From Microbulbifer aggregans (GTDB lineage: Bacteria; Pseudomonadota; Gammaproteobacteria; Pseudomonadales; Cellvibrionaceae), in the NCBI RefSeq assembly GCF_020524005.1, contig NZ_JAIVKK010000003.1, positions 372,001-436,000 on the forward strand: a stretch of 64,000 nt of DNA. Reading direction: 5' to 3'. The number at the start of each line of letters is the position of its first letter. Positions within the stretch are counted from its first letter, which is position 1. Below, piece by piece: positions 46,609 to 55,640 of this stretch. The translations under genes and the position numbers were made by a program. A model generated the notes under the pieces. It did no database searches and was not told where the DNA came from. It saw only the letters and a list, made by a program, of their open reading frames with translations.

Positions 46609-47439
46609 TTGGATTTAACAGAACTGGCCGCCCGCGCGGCATCCGCAATTCGTCAGGCCGATGGCCTGTTGATCACCGGTGGTGCCGGTATGGGCGTGGA
46701 TTCGGGGCTGCCGGACTTCCGCGGTAATGACGGTTTCTGGCGCGCCTATCCAGCGCTCGCGGAGGCCGGCCTGTCGTTTGTGGAAATTGCCGATCCGGAA
46801 CATTTCCACAGCTTCCCGGAGCGCGCCTGGGGGTTTTACGGCCACCGCCTGAACCTCTACCGACGTGTAGACCCCCACGCAGGTTTTGAACTACTGCTGG
46901 AGATCACCGAAAAACTTCAGAAAGACTACTTCGTGTTTACCAGCAATGTAGATGGGCACTATTCAAAAGCGGGGTTCGACGCAGAACGGATCTTCGAGTG
47001 CCACGGCTCGATCCACCATCTACAGTGCACAGAAGACTGTAAAGGCCGTATTTGGCAAGCCGATAACGAATCCATCGATATCGACGAACAACGCTGTTTG
47101 GCTATCGGGCCAGTACCCGTTTGCCCGGATTGTGGTGGCGTAGCGCGGCCCAATATACTGATGTTCGGCGACTGGCACTGGAACTCTCAACGAGCAGATT
47201 TACAACAGAGCCGCTACGAGAACTGGCTGAACAATGTCGACAAGCTGGTTACTATTGAATGCGGTGCCGGTACGGCCATACCCACCGTAAGGAATCAGGG
47301 GGAATATCTCGATGGAACACTGATCCGGATAAACCCACGCGAAGCGCAATCCTCCCACCCAAACGCCATTAGTATCCCTGCAGGTGCACAGCAGGCAATC
47401 ACTTTGATTGCAAGCCAGCTCGAGCGGTATTTACCATGA
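46609..47439 (+). CDS. Sirtuin (Sir2-family NAD-dependent deacylase)
   Basis: This 276-residue protein has the Sir2 landmarks GAGMGVDSGLPDFRG (NAD loop, with MG in place of the usual S/T), FTSNVDGHYSKAGF (TQNID-type), ECHGSIHHLQC (catalytic His), and zinc cysteines (CTEDC and CPDCGG). It removes acyl groups from lysine using NAD. The NAD loop differs enough from CobB to make the exact activity uncertain. The proposed start is a TTG with GGAGG seven bases upstream; an upstream GTG frame at 46531 lacks a comparable site. It converges with the biosynthetic cluster. Confidence 0.87.
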   Translation: MDLTELAARAASAIRQADGLLITGGAGMGVDSGLPDFRGNDGFWRAYPALAEAGLSFVEIADPEHFHSFPERAWGFYGHRLNLYRRVDPHAGFELLLEITEKLQKDYFVFTSNVDGHYSKAGFDAERIFECHGSIHHLQCTEDCKGRIWQADNESIDIDEQRCLAIGPVPVCPDCGGVARPNILMFGDWHWNSQRADLQQSRYENWLNNVDKLVTIECGAGTAIPTVRNQGEYLDGTLIRINPREAQSSHPNAISIPAGAQQAITLIASQLERYLP

Positions 47440-47453
47440 GGAAATTTGAGTAA

Positions 47454-47535
47454 CTCCCGTATTGATCTAGCGGGAGCAGTCAGAGTGCCGACACCTCAGT
47501 TACGTAATACAACCCGGTATCAGCAGGCTCCCGCT
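47454..47535. terminator. Hairpin region between sirtuin and O-methyltransferase genes
   Basis: CTCCCG (47454-47459) and CGGGAG (47471-47476) pair, and AGCGGGAGC (47469-47477) can instead pair with GCTCCCGCT (47527-47535). The competing stems lie between converging genes. The T-run is poor, so termination strength is uncertain. Confidence 0.35.
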
Positions 47536-47542
47536 ATTTGCA

Positions 47543-48214
47543 TTAGCGCTTGATTGCAAAGGTTACACCGTCAGCCAATGTAGTCAGAATTGACTCCACC
47601 CGCGAGTCTTCCAGTATCCTGGTGTTTAACTGTCTCAGGGTCGTGGCTATATCACTGTCATCGCTTCGATCAGCCACTTTGCCACTCCAGAGCATATTAT
47701 CAAGGATAATAACCCCCCCCGTTTTCAACAGCGCCAGAGACGACTCATAGTAGTCGGGGTAACTCTCTTTATTTGCATCAATATAAACCAGGTCAAATGT
47801 GCCGGCACTTCCTTCCGCCAGCAAGGCATTCAGGCCTTCTACGCCCCCCTGATTGACCGCTCGAACCCGGTTGGAGACGCCGGCTTCTTGCCAATAATTA
47901 GACGCGATTTCCAATAATTCACCGTCCACTTCCAGCACGGTAAGGGAGCCATCTTCCGGCAATGCCAAAGCGATCGCCAGGCTTGAGTAGCCGGTAAAAG
48001 ATCCGATTTCGAGGCAATTTCTGCTACCGCTGAGTTTCACCAGGAAGGCAATAAATGCGGCCTCCTCCGGAGGAGTCATCATCGTCGCATCCGGACGAGA
48101 CTTAAACGTCTCAAGCCTGCACTTTTTTAGAACATCGTGTTCATGAAACCCAAACTTACGGACATAAGCCAGGGTCCTCGCATCGTCCAATCCTGCGGTA
48201 CTGTTCCAGGCCAT
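47543..48214 (-). CDS. SAM-dependent O-methyltransferase (caffeoyl-CoA OMT type)
   Basis: This is a 223-residue class I methyltransferase of the catechol/caffeoyl-CoA type. It has MMTPPEEAAFIAFL, NCLEIGSFTGYSSLAIALAL (SAM motif I), LTVLEVDGELLEIA and FDLVYIDANKESYPDYYESS, where the family's metal-binding Asp and Asn occur, then ILDNMLWSGKV. It probably methylates a vicinal phenol or related hydroxyl. It is last in the biosynthetic operon (start 22 bases after the carrier-protein stop, AGGGAGG upstream). It is a likely late tailoring step, after hydroxylation by the cluster's monooxygenases. Confidence 0.93.
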   Translation of the reverse strand: MAWNSTAGLDDARTLAYVRKFGFHEHDVLKKCRLETFKSRPDATMMTPPEEAAFIAFLVKLSGSRNCLEIGSFTGYSSLAIALALPEDGSLTVLEVDGELLEIASNYWQEAGVSNRVRAVNQGGVEGLNALLAEGSAGTFDLVYIDANKESYPDYYESSLALLKTGGVIILDNMLWSGKVADRSDDSDIATTLRQLNTRILEDSRVESILTTLADGVTFAIKR

Positions 48215-48236
48215 TTGTTTTCCTCCCTGAAAACAA

Positions 48237-48467
48237 TTACTTAATCAGGGCAGTAAGTGAATCTATGCTATCAATTTTATCAATATAGATATCGGCCACA
48301 TCCACCTCCGCACCCAGCTCCTGCTCCATAAAAGCCAGAAGCTCAATCAGCGCAAAACTATCCATTAAGCCACTGGTGAACAGTGGATCTGAATAGCTCG
48401 TTTTGGACATATCAATACCCAGGTCAGAAGCGATGTAACTTTTAATTTTTTCTTTATATTCGACCAC
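48237..48467 (-). CDS. Stand-alone acyl/peptidyl carrier protein
   Basis: This 76-residue carrier protein has the phosphopantetheine serine in DPLFTSGLMDSFALIEL (Asp-Ser-Phe in place of the common Asp-Ser-Leu). Starting at GTG with AAGGG eight bases upstream, it lies between the thioesterase and O-methyltransferase genes. It would carry a substrate as a thioester for the stand-alone ligase. No phosphopantetheinyl transferase gene is in the window, so a cellular one must modify it. Confidence 0.92.
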   Translation of the reverse strand: MVEYKEKIKSYIASDLGIDMSKTSYSDPLFTSGLMDSFALIELLAFMEQELGAEVDVADIYIDKIDSIDSLTALIK

Positions 48468-48523
48468 GTAAATTTCCCTTTACTCAATGCGCTTGATTGC
48501 ATTCTGCGCAAACACTATAACCA

Positions 48524-49396
48524 TCATGCACGCTCCAGGATAGTCAAAGCTTCTTCCAGTGCGGTGCCTGTTGTTTTCCAGAATTGATCGGCCTTGACCA
48601 GATCAAGATGACCACCTGGACAAGGGATCACCGTTTTCAAGTCGATATACTTGGCCCAACCATAGTCTGGCGTCCATTCCCTCAGATTTTCCCACCAGTC
48701 AACCTTCTCACTTCGAACGAGAACAGAGGGTACCGGACAATCAGAAGCAACGTAATTATTCACTGCCTCCCGACCGAGCTTAAATGCCTTCTTAAAAGCC
48801 TTCGGCAAATTCGGTATCGACTTATGCTGATCATAAGTTATTTTCGCGCCATTTTGGGCACTGACATCCTGTGTTTTGAAAAGAAAACTCGTGTACTTCG
48901 TCAGGTACCAGCGAAAATATATGGATAATCTCACCAATGGAGATTTCAGCGGAGGTAGCTCTGGTGGCTTGGTATCGAGCAATACTACTCGTACTTCCAG
49001 CCCCTTATCCATAAGCAGGCGCCCCATTTCTATAGCGATCAACCCACCCATGGAGTACCCGATCAAATTATATGGGCCCTGCCGCTGGGCTCTGAGCAAA
49101 TGCTCAGTCAGAACACGCGCATTCTCTTCGACAGTGCTGTACTCATAGCCAGTAAAAACCGGATGCAATAGCCCATATGCCTTCCACTTTTCAGAGATAC
49201 CCCGTGCGATCAGCTGGGAAGACATAACATGCCCGCCCATACCCGAAATCATGTAAATCGGAACTTTCCCTTCAGGTGTTTTTTTATCCAGCGAAAGAAC
49301 AAGACTCTTCTCACTCACACGCCTTTCGGCACTATCGCCCTCGATACTGACAAAGGATTCGCTCGTGTCATCGCACATTGTAATAGCAGACATCAT
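48524..49396 (-). CDS. Thioesterase (alpha/beta hydrolase, NRPS type)
   Basis: This 290-residue enzyme resembles thioesterase domains of NRPS/PKS systems. After a polar N-terminal stretch (about 40 residues), IYMISGMGGHVMSSQLIARG begins the hydrolase fold. The nucleophile is in IGYSMGGLIAIEMGRLL (Ser), the acid in VVLLDTKPPEL and the His in CPGGHLDLVKADQFW. It likely releases the product from a carrier or edits blocked carriers. Several ATGs lie close together (49396, 49393, 49378). It sits between the PLP decarboxylase and the carrier gene. Confidence 0.88.
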   Translation of the reverse strand: MMSAITMCDDTSESFVSIEGDSAERRVSEKSLVLSLDKKTPEGKVPIYMISGMGGHVMSSQLIARGISEKWKAYGLLHPVFTGYEYSTVEENARVLTEHLLRAQRQGPYNLIGYSMGGLIAIEMGRLLMDKGLEVRVVLLDTKPPELPPLKSPLVRLSIYFRWYLTKYTSFLFKTQDVSAQNGAKITYDQHKSIPNLPKAFKKAFKLGREAVNNYVASDCPVPSVLVRSEKVDWWENLREWTPDYGWAKYIDLKTVIPCPGGHLDLVKADQFWKTTGTALEEALTILERA

Positions 49397-49500
49397 ATAA
49401 GCTCTCTGTTAAAAAACATCGGCCCAAATAATATTATTCATCATCAGACATCGACCATTCGATATCGCTTAGGTCCGGACGACTATAACTTGGGAGTCGC

Positions 49501-50745
49501 CTAGGAAAATGAAGGTTTCAACCACGAGACATCCTTCAATTCGCCAGTTGATTCTCTCTCCCGTGAAAAAACCACTTCTTTAGGTAGATCGTGCGCAATA
49601 AAGAATAACGGGCTTGCGGTGGGACCGTAACTTCCCGAACATCCGACCACAATCAAGTCACCGACCGACACTTTAGGGAGCTTTACCCGATGCGCCAGCG
49701 TATCAATGGCAGTACATAAGGGACCAACCACCCGGTACGTTTCTTCCTCACCACCAAGGCTATTAAGGTTTATCATCGAATAATGTCGATGTGAAATCCC
49801 GCCAAGGTGGCCGCACGCTCCCAGATTGTTATTCATACCGCCATCGCAAATCACGAAATTCGAATTCCTTGATTTTTTGACCCTGACCACTTCAGTCACA
49901 AATAAACCCGCAGAACCTACAAGAAACCGCCCCACTTCGATAAAGCACTCAATATCCGAAGAAATTTTCTTTACATCTTCAATAATCTTTGAAGCCACAT
50001 CAGGCAGGCTATCCAACGTCAGACTGGTATCGCCATCGTGATATGGAATCCCCATTCCCGCGCCAAACACAAGCTCATTGATCGGCTCACCCCACAGTTG
50101 AATTGCCTCCTGGAATACTGACCACATACTGACAAAGTGATCAGCTATCGATTCATCGTTAAGACATTGGCTACCCGAGTAGATATGAAAGCCCGCCAGT
50201 TCGACATGTTTCAGCTTTTTCACTTCCGCAAAAACTTCGGACAACCTGTCCTGATCGATCCCGAATTGCGTCGGCCTGCCGGCAAGGCGCACTCCGAAGT
50301 TTTCTTCGGCGAGTGACGGTGCGATCCTTATAAGTACACGCGCGATAACGCCTTTTTCTCTTGCGATGTCATTGAGGGATATCGCTTCACTCAAGTCTTC
50401 GATGACTACCGATCCGACATTGTTTTCAAGCGCAAGCACAAGGTCCGAGTCACGTTTAGCCGGTCCAGTAAATTCAATCTTGTCACTACTCCATCCATTT
50501 CCTATTGCATGTTTTAGCTCACCTGAAGAAGAAACATCCAGAGAGTCAATATGGTCTTTAAGCCAATTCAGGAGGAACGGATTAGGATTTGTTTTTACTG
50601 CGTAACGTATCTTAAACCCTTTGGTGGCTTGTTTCAGCTTATCGATATTACACCCGAGCACACCCATGTCGTAAAAATAGAGTGGAGTGCCAAATTTCCG
50701 GGCGGCCTGACTGACCGAATCAAAAGTAAACTCTTCAAAATTCAT
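49501..50745 (-). CDS. PLP-dependent decarboxylase, LysA/alanine-racemase fold
   Basis: This 414-residue fold-type III PLP enzyme has the PLP lysine in IRYAVKTNPNP (Lys about 50), GFHIYSGSQ, FGAGMGIPY and the PLP-phosphate loop. The cysteine motif that touches substrate across the dimer reads GPLCTAIDTLA instead of the usual C-E-S-x-D. The C-terminal block VGDLIVVGCSGSYGPTASP resembles, from memory, decarboxylases grouped with exosortase systems and BtrK, which decarboxylates a carrier-bound amino acid. The substrate is unknown. AGGA precedes the ATG. It begins 12 bases after the ligase stop, which indicates one operon. Confidence 0.9.
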   Translation of the reverse strand: MNFEEFTFDSVSQAARKFGTPLYFYDMGVLGCNIDKLKQATKGFKIRYAVKTNPNPFLLNWLKDHIDSLDVSSSGELKHAIGNGWSSDKIEFTGPAKRDSDLVLALENNVGSVVIEDLSEAISLNDIAREKGVIARVLIRIAPSLAEENFGVRLAGRPTQFGIDQDRLSEVFAEVKKLKHVELAGFHIYSGSQCLNDESIADHFVSMWSVFQEAIQLWGEPINELVFGAGMGIPYHDGDTSLTLDSLPDVASKIIEDVKKISSDIECFIEVGRFLVGSAGLFVTEVVRVKKSRNSNFVICDGGMNNNLGACGHLGGISHRHYSMINLNSLGGEEETYRVVGPLCTAIDTLAHRVKLPKVSVGDLIVVGCSGSYGPTASPLFFIAHDLPKEVVFSRERESTGELKDVSWLKPSFS

Positions 50746-50756
50746 AATAAATCCTG

Positions 50757-52310
50757 TTAATCAGCAACCGGTTCAGCTTTTATCCTGTCTATTCTCTCGA
50801 CGATATCTCTTACTGCAGGGATATCTATTTTTCCGCTCAGAGTTTCTGGTAGCTTCTCAATGAAGTAGATATTCCTGGGAACAATATGTGAAGCAAGCCT
50901 TTGGCGTAATATTCCCTTTGCGGCTTGCTCATCTCCCAAACCAGGATCATCCATCTCTACTACAGCACTCAGAACAGGATCACTGGAACCAGAAGCATCT
51001 GAAACCAAAACGACCACATCGGAGACATTCAGGACGCCTTTTATCGTATTAGCCACATCTTGTGGAAAAACCCTCTGATCCAGGATCTTTAACATATCGC
51101 TCTTTCTGCCAGAGATAACGAGTCGTCCAGAGTCATCCAGATATCCAACATCTCCGGTGACAACTGGGCTTTGGATATCTTTATTCACCTCTCCGACATA
51201 ACCCAGCATCCGGCCAAGTCCTTGTGCCTGGATATTACCCTCCCGCCCGGAAGGTAGGACCTGACCGGAATCATCAGTAATCGATATCTCGACACCGGGG
51301 TAGACGCCACCAACAGATTCAAGATCTGCTTCATTGACCACTTTACAAGATGCAATTCTGAACATCTCAGTTTGGCCATAGGTTTTAACAAAAACCGTAT
51401 TCTTCAAATTCTGGTTTATCACGAGCAAGTCGGGTAAAGGTAGCGGTCCGCCAGATAAAGTGACATACCTAAGTGTATTGAGCTGCCCCCACAGTTGATC
51501 CGTATCATGTACCTTTAGCAGGCCCTTCCATATCATTGGAGACATCGCCAATCCACATGGCCTGTATAGCGAAATTTGCTTCAGGATATCGGCGGGAAAC
51601 CATGAAGAGGAAAAAACATAATGCCCGCCTGCAAACAAAGTACCCAATAATTGAGTCAAACCGACATCAAAGTTGATAGGCAGAACACCCAAGACACAGT
51701 CTTCAGCCTGTATTCCAAACCAGTCTTTTTCGACCCTGGCTCGCTCATCAAGGTCGGACTCACCAATACAAACGCCTTTTGGATTACCGGTCGACCCGGA
51801 CGTGTAGATGATCAAGGCTGTTCTGTCAGGTACACACTTGGCTTTATCCGAACCTGCGGAATCTTCAGTAGCACAAGGGAAAATCATCCAGTCAGACTGA
51901 AAATTGTCGAGTTCAACTTTTAAATAGCCGGAAACAGAAGATAGCCCTTCCAGCTCATCGGTTTTTCCCAGTAAGTTTTCTCCAATTTTATCCACAATCC
52001 CCGCAATGCTATTTCCCTGATTGAGCATACTCGCAATTCGCGCACTGCCCTGACGAATATCGATAATCGCCAGTGGAACACCAGAAATTCGAGCAGCCAA
52101 TATCGCAATCGCTTGTAGAGGCCCCCTATTTGCCATCACGAACGCAAAGTCAATATTCTCTCTAATTTCCTGTAATTTTCCTGCGATCCCACTGGCAGCA
52201 GCCCAAAGTTCCGAGTAGGTCAGGTCGTTTCCAAAAGTATCTGATATAGCGGGGATTTCAGCCAAAGAACCCGCATATAGAGCCACTTTTTCAACCAGAG
52301 TCTCAGTCAT
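50757..52310 (-). CDS. Stand-alone adenylation/acyl-CoA-ligase-family enzyme
   Basis: This is a 517-residue AMP-forming ligase. Core motifs are IIYTSGSTGNPKGV (A3), LPINFDVGLTQLLGTLFAGG (A4), TYGQTEMFRIASC (A5), VTGDVGYLDDSGRLVISGRK (A7-A8) and the A10 lysine in LPETLSGKIDIP. In A4 the Asp that contacts the alpha-amino group in amino-acid-activating domains is present (FDVG), so an alpha-amino acid is a reasonable substrate. Residues that would read Val and Thr next to it are unusual. It probably loads the free carrier protein. AAGGGGAA precedes the ATG. It lies between the NRPS and the decarboxylase. Confidence 0.92.
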   Translation of the reverse strand: MTETLVEKVALYAGSLAEIPAISDTFGNDLTYSELWAAASGIAGKLQEIRENIDFAFVMANRGPLQAIAILAARISGVPLAIIDIRQGSARIASMLNQGNSIAGIVDKIGENLLGKTDELEGLSSVSGYLKVELDNFQSDWMIFPCATEDSAGSDKAKCVPDRTALIIYTSGSTGNPKGVCIGESDLDERARVEKDWFGIQAEDCVLGVLPINFDVGLTQLLGTLFAGGHYVFSSSWFPADILKQISLYRPCGLAMSPMIWKGLLKVHDTDQLWGQLNTLRYVTLSGGPLPLPDLLVINQNLKNTVFVKTYGQTEMFRIASCKVVNEADLESVGGVYPGVEISITDDSGQVLPSGREGNIQAQGLGRMLGYVGEVNKDIQSPVVTGDVGYLDDSGRLVISGRKSDMLKILDQRVFPQDVANTIKGVLNVSDVVVLVSDASGSSDPVLSAVVEMDDPGLGDEQAAKGILRQRLASHIVPRNIYFIEKLPETLSGKIDIPAVRDIVERIDRIKAEPVAD

Positions 52311-52377
52311 TTCCCCTTACCTTCCTGAGTTGCAGGATGAGTGTTCTTTTGCACGATGCTTTCTTCACGTTAGAAAA

Positions 52378-55300
52378 TCAGGTTCGATCAACGCCATAAA
52401 GAGTTTCGGCCGTTTTCTCCGCCAGTCCCGCCAAAAATCGTTTGCCACCCTCAAAGCCCGGGCTTTCCAGCTTTAGCTCTACTCTTTCACAGGTACGAAT
52501 CAGCGAAAGACTGATTTCACCACCATCTGTAGAAAATGAACGAGGAATAATGGCAGCTTGATAACCCTCCGGATATTTATCTTCAAAACGCAACTCATTA
52601 ACAAAACCATCAAAAGGAAATCGTCCAAGTCTTCTGAGATCTTCCTGGGAATGAATAATCAACTCATAAGGAACATCGCTATTGGACATCGCATACTCAA
52701 AGTCTTTCCGGACCTGATCCGAGTGCCTCTCAAAGTCATTAGCTGGATTAACCGTTAAAAAAACCGGAACCAGGTTTACAAACATTCCAACTTGAGGATC
52801 CTCATCGGAATCCCGCCGCATGGCAACATGCGCGCAAAAGACGAAATTTTCTCGACCAAAGCTGTGGTAAAGGACCCAAGAAAATGCCGAAACCACATCT
52901 ACAAAACTAGCACCTGCGCTTCGCACCTGATCCAGAACAATACTGAAATCCAATTGACTTTCGGATCCCGCAACGGAAGCTATTAACGGCTTGTTGCTTA
53001 TTCTTTCCAAAGAGAAAAGTAATCTTTCTCCTATTTCTTTTGCTCGCTGGTCGTAGAACCCCGAATCCGCCCGATCTTGTTGATCCAACAAAAAATCATC
53101 GTATTCCGACTCCACTGGAACGAGACTTAAATCCTCGCCCTTTAACAAAGCGTTGTAGATATCAATAAAGTCTTTCGCTATTCTTCCTGTCGAGTTGTCA
53201 TCCGCGGCTATGTGGTGGGCACTCAACTGCAACAAATCGCCGCCCGTATCAAGCTGGCAGCATAAAGCGGCCAAAAGGGGCCCTCTTCCCAAATTAAATT
53301 TGTAATCCTGCTTTATGAACGCCCTGACTTCAGACCCACCCGACAGACTCCAAACTCCAGGCAGCCTTTCCATCAGAACGCCATCTTCAGAAGGCGGCTC
53401 CTGTAATGTTAGCTGGAGACTGCCTTTACTTGGTTTCACTGTGGTTCTTAAGGTTTTGTACCTATCAATCAAAATGACAAGCGACTTCCTGATGAGGTCA
53501 TCATCAAAACCTTCACTACGAATTACATACCTGGTACAGGTTATTGACTTATCCCGCCGCTCGAACATTTCCCGGAAAAACAAGCCAACTTGAGCAAAGC
53601 TACCCCTTGCTTCAGATTCAGACAAACCCAATGAACTTTCACGCCCCTTGGCTGAAAGAAATTCAGCCTGACGCTTTAGCGTTGGATAGCGATAGATATC
53701 AGCCACTTCTATCCGCAGATGCAACTCGCGCTTGATTGCCGAAACCAGAGCAATAGCAGACATACTATTACCCCCGACCTCAAAGAAATTATCATCTGCC
53801 GAAGCAGCTACAACCTTCCCTGACTCAAACCATAATCTGGCAATTTTTGAGGTGGTCTTATCGACGCCCGAGATCTCTGGAGCTGAAGTTTTCACTTCCA
53901 AGCTCCCAAGAGACTTCTTATCTATTTTAAAATTTTCGGTATATGGGAATTTTTCGAGCGCGGTGATTGAGGACGGAATCATATAGTCCGGCAAAGCGGA
54001 AACCAGAAATTTCCTAATTACATCTACGCCGCTTATTGCTTCATCCACTAAAATGACAAAAGCATGGAGTTCCTTACTCCCGCCTCCATCATCTTTGGCG
54101 ATAATAACCGACTCTTTTACCGACTCATGGGACCGAAGATGGAAATTTATCTCTCTAAGGTCTATCCTGATCCCCCTGACTTTTAGCTGATCATCCGTTC
54201 GCTGCAAGTATTCCAGGTTCCCTTCAGTATCCAGCTGAGCAAAATCTCCGGTGGAAAAGTATCTTTCCCCGTCTATACATGGAAACTTCTCTTTATTCAG
54301 ATCAGGCTGACCATAGTATTCAAGAGCCAACCTTGGACCACCTATATAGAGTTCTCCAACCTGTCCATCACCAACCGGTGCGCCCTTCGGATCGAGAAGC
54401 AGCTGTGTCATGGAACCTACCGGCTCGCCAATCAACACCTTACTTGAAGCGGAATTTCTGCTATAGAAATGGCAATGACTCAAGCCAAATATCTCAGTGG
54501 TGCCGTATGCGGTCGCAACGCGAGCATTAGGAAAAACCCGCTGCAGCATCTCTATGGATCTATATTCGAACGAATCACCGCCATACCAGACAAGCTGAAT
54601 ATTTGAAAAAGCCTCTATACCGACTTCGCTTTCGACATACTCAGCAAGGCTTTTTAATAACGCAGGCGGACAGTGAAATGCGGTACACGCTCTCACCCTG
54701 GCTGACAGCCATTCAAGATCCAGTGCATTTTTACGATCCAGGATCAGAGTGGTGCCGCCGTGAACCAGGGCCGCCATGAGCTCCAGCATGCTGATACTCC
54801 AGGCATAGCGGGCGATGGAATCGAGGACATCATTGCCAGTCAGGCCAAGATGATTACTCGGTTCAATAATCGACGCTGAAAGCGCCGCATAGCTACCCAG
54901 GACACCTTTTGGTTTTCCTGTGCTTCCTGACGTAAAGAAAATGCAGGCAGGATCATCCGGTTTCGATTCGAGTCGGATATTACTGGGGACTTCTACCCCA
55001 GCCATTTCATCTACGTATACCGAAGTCAATCCAAGTTTCTCGACGCGCTCCTTATAGTGCGACTGCGTAAGGGTAATGACGGGCAATATCGCATCCTGAC
55101 GCTCGTGGATTTGTGTATCAGGGTGCATCGGATCCAGGGGCGCATATATGGCACCCAACCGAAAAATTGCGAGCATGGCCACAACTATGTCTTCAGATGG
55201 ATCCAGTAGTACGGCAACAAATTTCTCTGAAGACACACCAGCGGTATAAAGATAAAACGCTAGCGCGTTAACGCGCTTATTAAGTTCTGCAAAGCTGATT

Positions 55301-55407
55301 TCCCGATCTTCAAACCGGATAGCCGTTTTATTTGGCGACTCATCAGCATATTTGAGAATTACGTCATCTAAACGAGGATGTAATTTATTGTAATTTGTCG
55401 TTATCAT
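52378..55407 (-). CDS. Non-ribosomal peptide synthetase, A-T-C order
   Basis: This 1009-residue single module has an adenylation domain (about 1-510), a carrier domain (about 515-590) and a condensation domain (about 600-1009). Motifs: FFTSGSTGKPKGV (A3), ATAYGTTEIFGLSHC (A5), YFSTGDFAQLDTEGN (A7), QLKVRGIRIDLREI (A8), IDKKSLG (A10), FFEVGGNSMSAI (pantetheine Ser) and SAHHIAADDNS (the condensation HHxxxD motif, followed by Asp rather than Gly). The A4 region reads SISMLELMAAL; at the place of the alpha-amino-contacting Asp stands Ser, suggesting a substrate without a free alpha-amino group. Ending in a condensation domain is unusual and implies a free nucleophile or a second carrier as partner. 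Confidence 0.95.
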   Translation of the reverse strand: MITTNYNKLHPRLDDVILKYADESPNKTAIRFEDREISFAELNKRVNALAFYLYTAGVSSEKFVAVLLDPSEDIVVAMLAIFRLGAIYAPLDPMHPDTQIHERQDAILPVITLTQSHYKERVEKLGLTSVYVDEMAGVEVPSNIRLESKPDDPACIFFTSGSTGKPKGVLGSYAALSASIIEPSNHLGLTGNDVLDSIARYAWSISMLELMAALVHGGTTLILDRKNALDLEWLSARVRACTAFHCPPALLKSLAEYVESEVGIEAFSNIQLVWYGGDSFEYRSIEMLQRVFPNARVATAYGTTEIFGLSHCHFYSRNSASSKVLIGEPVGSMTQLLLDPKGAPVGDGQVGELYIGGPRLALEYYGQPDLNKEKFPCIDGERYFSTGDFAQLDTEGNLEYLQRTDDQLKVRGIRIDLREINFHLRSHESVKESVIIAKDDGGGSKELHAFVILVDEAISGVDVIRKFLVSALPDYMIPSSITALEKFPYTENFKIDKKSLGSLEVKTSAPEISGVDKTTSKIARLWFESGKVVAASADDNFFEVGGNSMSAIALVSAIKRELHLRIEVADIYRYPTLKRQAEFLSAKGRESSLGLSESEARGSFAQVGLFFREMFERRDKSITCTRYVIRSEGFDDDLIRKSLVILIDRYKTLRTTVKPSKGSLQLTLQEPPSEDGVLMERLPGVWSLSGGSEVRAFIKQDYKFNLGRGPLLAALCCQLDTGGDLLQLSAHHIAADDNSTGRIAKDFIDIYNALLKGEDLSLVPVESEYDDFLLDQQDRADSGFYDQRAKEIGERLLFSLERISNKPLIASVAGSESQLDFSIVLDQVRSAGASFVDVVSAFSWVLYHSFGRENFVFCAHVAMRRDSDEDPQVGMFVNLVPVFLTVNPANDFERHSDQVRKDFEYAMSNSDVPYELIIHSQEDLRRLGRFPFDGFVNELRFEDKYPEGYQAAIIPRSFSTDGGEISLSLIRTCERVELKLESPGFEGGKRFLAGLAEKTAETLYGVDRT

Positions 55408-55640
55408 AGCGGCAGCATGTATCCCTTGCCTTCCATAATCTTCAGTGCTTAGCGCTTACCACAACTCAATAGGTAAGGCATTTAATGCACTATTCCCTGC
55501 TATCGATTGCCCAGTTCACGGGCAATAAATGGTGCCAACTTCAACACACCACATTATTTTTTGGTAACGGTTAACTCTAAATTTTCAGACTACCGAATTA
55601 AAACAATCCAACAATGCCTGCGGCCTGAATATCATTGCAG

